In this document: positions 6,398 to 7,240 of the stretch, piece after piece
Position numbering within the stretch: position 1 is the stretch's first letter
How the letters are laid out: every line of letters starts with the position of its first letter
DNA from: JAJDXO01 sp964620095
GTDB taxonomy: Bacteria > Pseudomonadota > Alphaproteobacteria > Rhodospirillales > UBA2165
Assembly: GCA_964620095.1 (NCBI GenBank)
Contig: CAZUGT010000183.1
Span: 1-7,240 of the forward strand
DNA length: 7,240 nt
Direction: 5' to 3'
Notes under the pieces: model-generated
What the model was told of the DNA's origin: nothing
The model's input: only the letters and a program-made list of their open reading frames with translations
The model's database searches: none
Position numbers and translations under genes: made by a program

Positions 6398-7179
6398 TTC
6401 GCGCCTCGCTGTTCGCTGCAGGGTTGCTGACGGCGTCCGTCTCCGCGTCTCCATCGCAGGCCGCCGGCGAACGGACGCCGCCCCGGATTCCCTGCGCCGG
6501 AAAGGCGTATCCCCACTTCGCGGCGACCGGTGAACTCCTGAATGTCGAGGTTTGGCAGCGGGACGAACTTCCGCCGGGCTGGCAGCCGCCGGCATGCACC
6601 GGTTTGAAACCCGGGCCGCTGAAGACCGTCTTTGCCGGCGCCGGACGATTTCACGAACCCGGCGGTCAAGCCGCGATCGTCGGACGACTCGCCAAGGTGA
6701 CGGGACTGCTGGGCGTCAAGTACTGGTCGGACGAACGGGAAGGCTGGTACACGTTGTTCGAAGATGTGTCGGCCCTGGGCGGCCCGGACCGCGAAAGCCG
6801 GCGGGACGATTTCACGAACGACGAACTCGGGACGGGCCGGACGCTCCACTTCCTGCTGGACGAGGACCATTTGATGTGGGCCGTCATCTACCGGTTACGC
6901 ATCATCGAAAACCGGCCGGACCGCATGGTCTTCGAGATGACCAACGTCAATGGTATGGGCGTCGCCATATTCACCGCCGTGGACACCGGGCAGTTTCAGC
7001 AATACCACGTCATTGAACGGGAGACCGGCGACACCTGGCGTTACTACGGTTTTTCTCGTGTGAGCAGGGCCGCGTTTTTGGCATTCATGTCTCCGAAGTC
7101 GTTCAAGAACAAAACACAGGCGTTTTATCGCTATGTCGCAGGCATTCCGACCGACAGGGAGCCGCCTGCCGCACGCTAG
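6394..7179 (+). CDS. Exported conserved protein of unknown function, probably with a non-ATG start
   Basis: The open frame runs to a TAG at 7177. Its N-terminal part looks like a Sec signal peptide: IRASLFAAGLLTASVSA with cleavage near PSQA-AGE (about residues 22-25), so the mature protein should be periplasmic or outside. The mature part has about 237 residues with two cysteines, C34 and C68, in RIPCAGKAYPHF and PPACTGLKPG, possibly a disulfide. Later come WYTLFEDVSAL, VIYRLRIIENRPDRMVFE, HVIERETGDTWRYYGFSR and a C-terminal AGIPTDREPPAAR. It may belong to one of the uncharacterised DUF families (DUF6675 came to mind, unverified). No enzyme motif is recognised. Between the upstream stop and the leader there is no ATG, GTG or well-placed TTG. 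CTG at 6394, overlapping the upstream TGA as CTGA, gives MIRASLF and 261 residues. TTG at 6424 would cut the leader, and ATG at 6256 or 6277 would overlap the iron-sulfur gene by more than 120 bp. Confidence 0.72.
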   Translation: MIRASLFAAGLLTASVSASPSQAAGERTPPRIPCAGKAYPHFAATGELLNVEVWQRDELPPGWQPPACTGLKPGPLKTVFAGAGRFHEPGGQAAIVGRLAKVTGLLGVKYWSDEREGWYTLFEDVSALGGPDRESRRDDFTNDELGTGRTLHFLLDEDHLMWAVIYRLRIIENRPDRMVFEMTNVNGMGVAIFTAVDTGQFQQYHVIERETGDTWRYYGFSRVSRAAFLAFMSPKSFKNKTQAFYRYVAGIPTDREPPAAR

Positions 7180-7240
7180 GATCGGGGTATGACGAGTGGC
7201 GCCGCCACAAAATCCCCCTCACCCAGCTACGGCTAAGCTC

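Noticed and set aside
4973..6595. 540-codon minus-strand open frame across the end of pyc and the RdhA-like gene
   Set aside because: Over 5414-6397 it is also codon-opposite to a convincing gene; the product is low-complexity Arg/Ala/Gly/Pro-rich sequence without a recognisable domain.
7196..7208. Hairpin GTGGC-GCC-GCCAC as a terminator for the plus-strand unit
   Set aside because: The stem is only 5 bp and is followed by AAAA rather than a T-run, so it is not a canonical intrinsic terminator.
7189..7236. 15-codon ORF starting ATG ACG AGT after the last gene
   Set aside because: It is very short, with only a partial ribosome binding site and no recognisable peptide; chance is the simpler explanation.

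Overview
The window is a GC-rich, gene-dense bacterial segment with five protein-coding genes and almost no non-coding DNA. The pyruvate carboxylase looks like the alphaproteobacterial (Rhizobium-like) single-chain enzyme. GC-rich codons are used throughout, with TTA, CTA and TCA nearly absent from pyc. This points to a high-GC alphaproteobacterium, perhaps Rhodospirillales-like; that assignment is inference from protein resemblance, not a placement. I see no tRNA, rRNA, CRISPR array, insertion sequence or phage gene.

Layout. On the minus strand, from about 1742 down to the left edge, a substrate-binding-protein-like gene without a signal peptide is followed after 63 bp by an MDR-family quinone-oxidoreductase-like gene that runs off the window. 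The two are probably one transcription unit. A divergent intergenic region (about 1743-1934) separates them from three plus-strand genes: pyc (complete pyruvate carboxylase), a short cytoplasmic reductive-dehalogenase-like iron-sulfur protein 14 bp downstream, and an exported protein of unknown function whose most plausible start overlaps the stop codon of the iron-sulfur gene. The last 60 bp are non-coding.

Function. pyc supplies oxaloacetate from pyruvate (anaplerosis). All the main catalytic residues I could check are present, as are three arginines linked to acetyl-CoA activation. The gene behind it belongs to the QueG/RdhA superfamily. It has a cobalamin-domain-like N-terminal part and two 4Fe-4S cysteine motifs. 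The cysteine spacing is more like RdhA than QueG, but it lacks the Tat signal of respiratory dehalogenases and the C-terminal reductase of the NpRdhA type. Its substrate cannot be read from sequence. The most interesting parts of the window are this short RdhA-like protein in a tight unit with pyc and an exported unknown protein, and the leaderless NMT1/THI5-like protein paired with an oxidoreductase. Neither pairing has an obvious textbook explanation.
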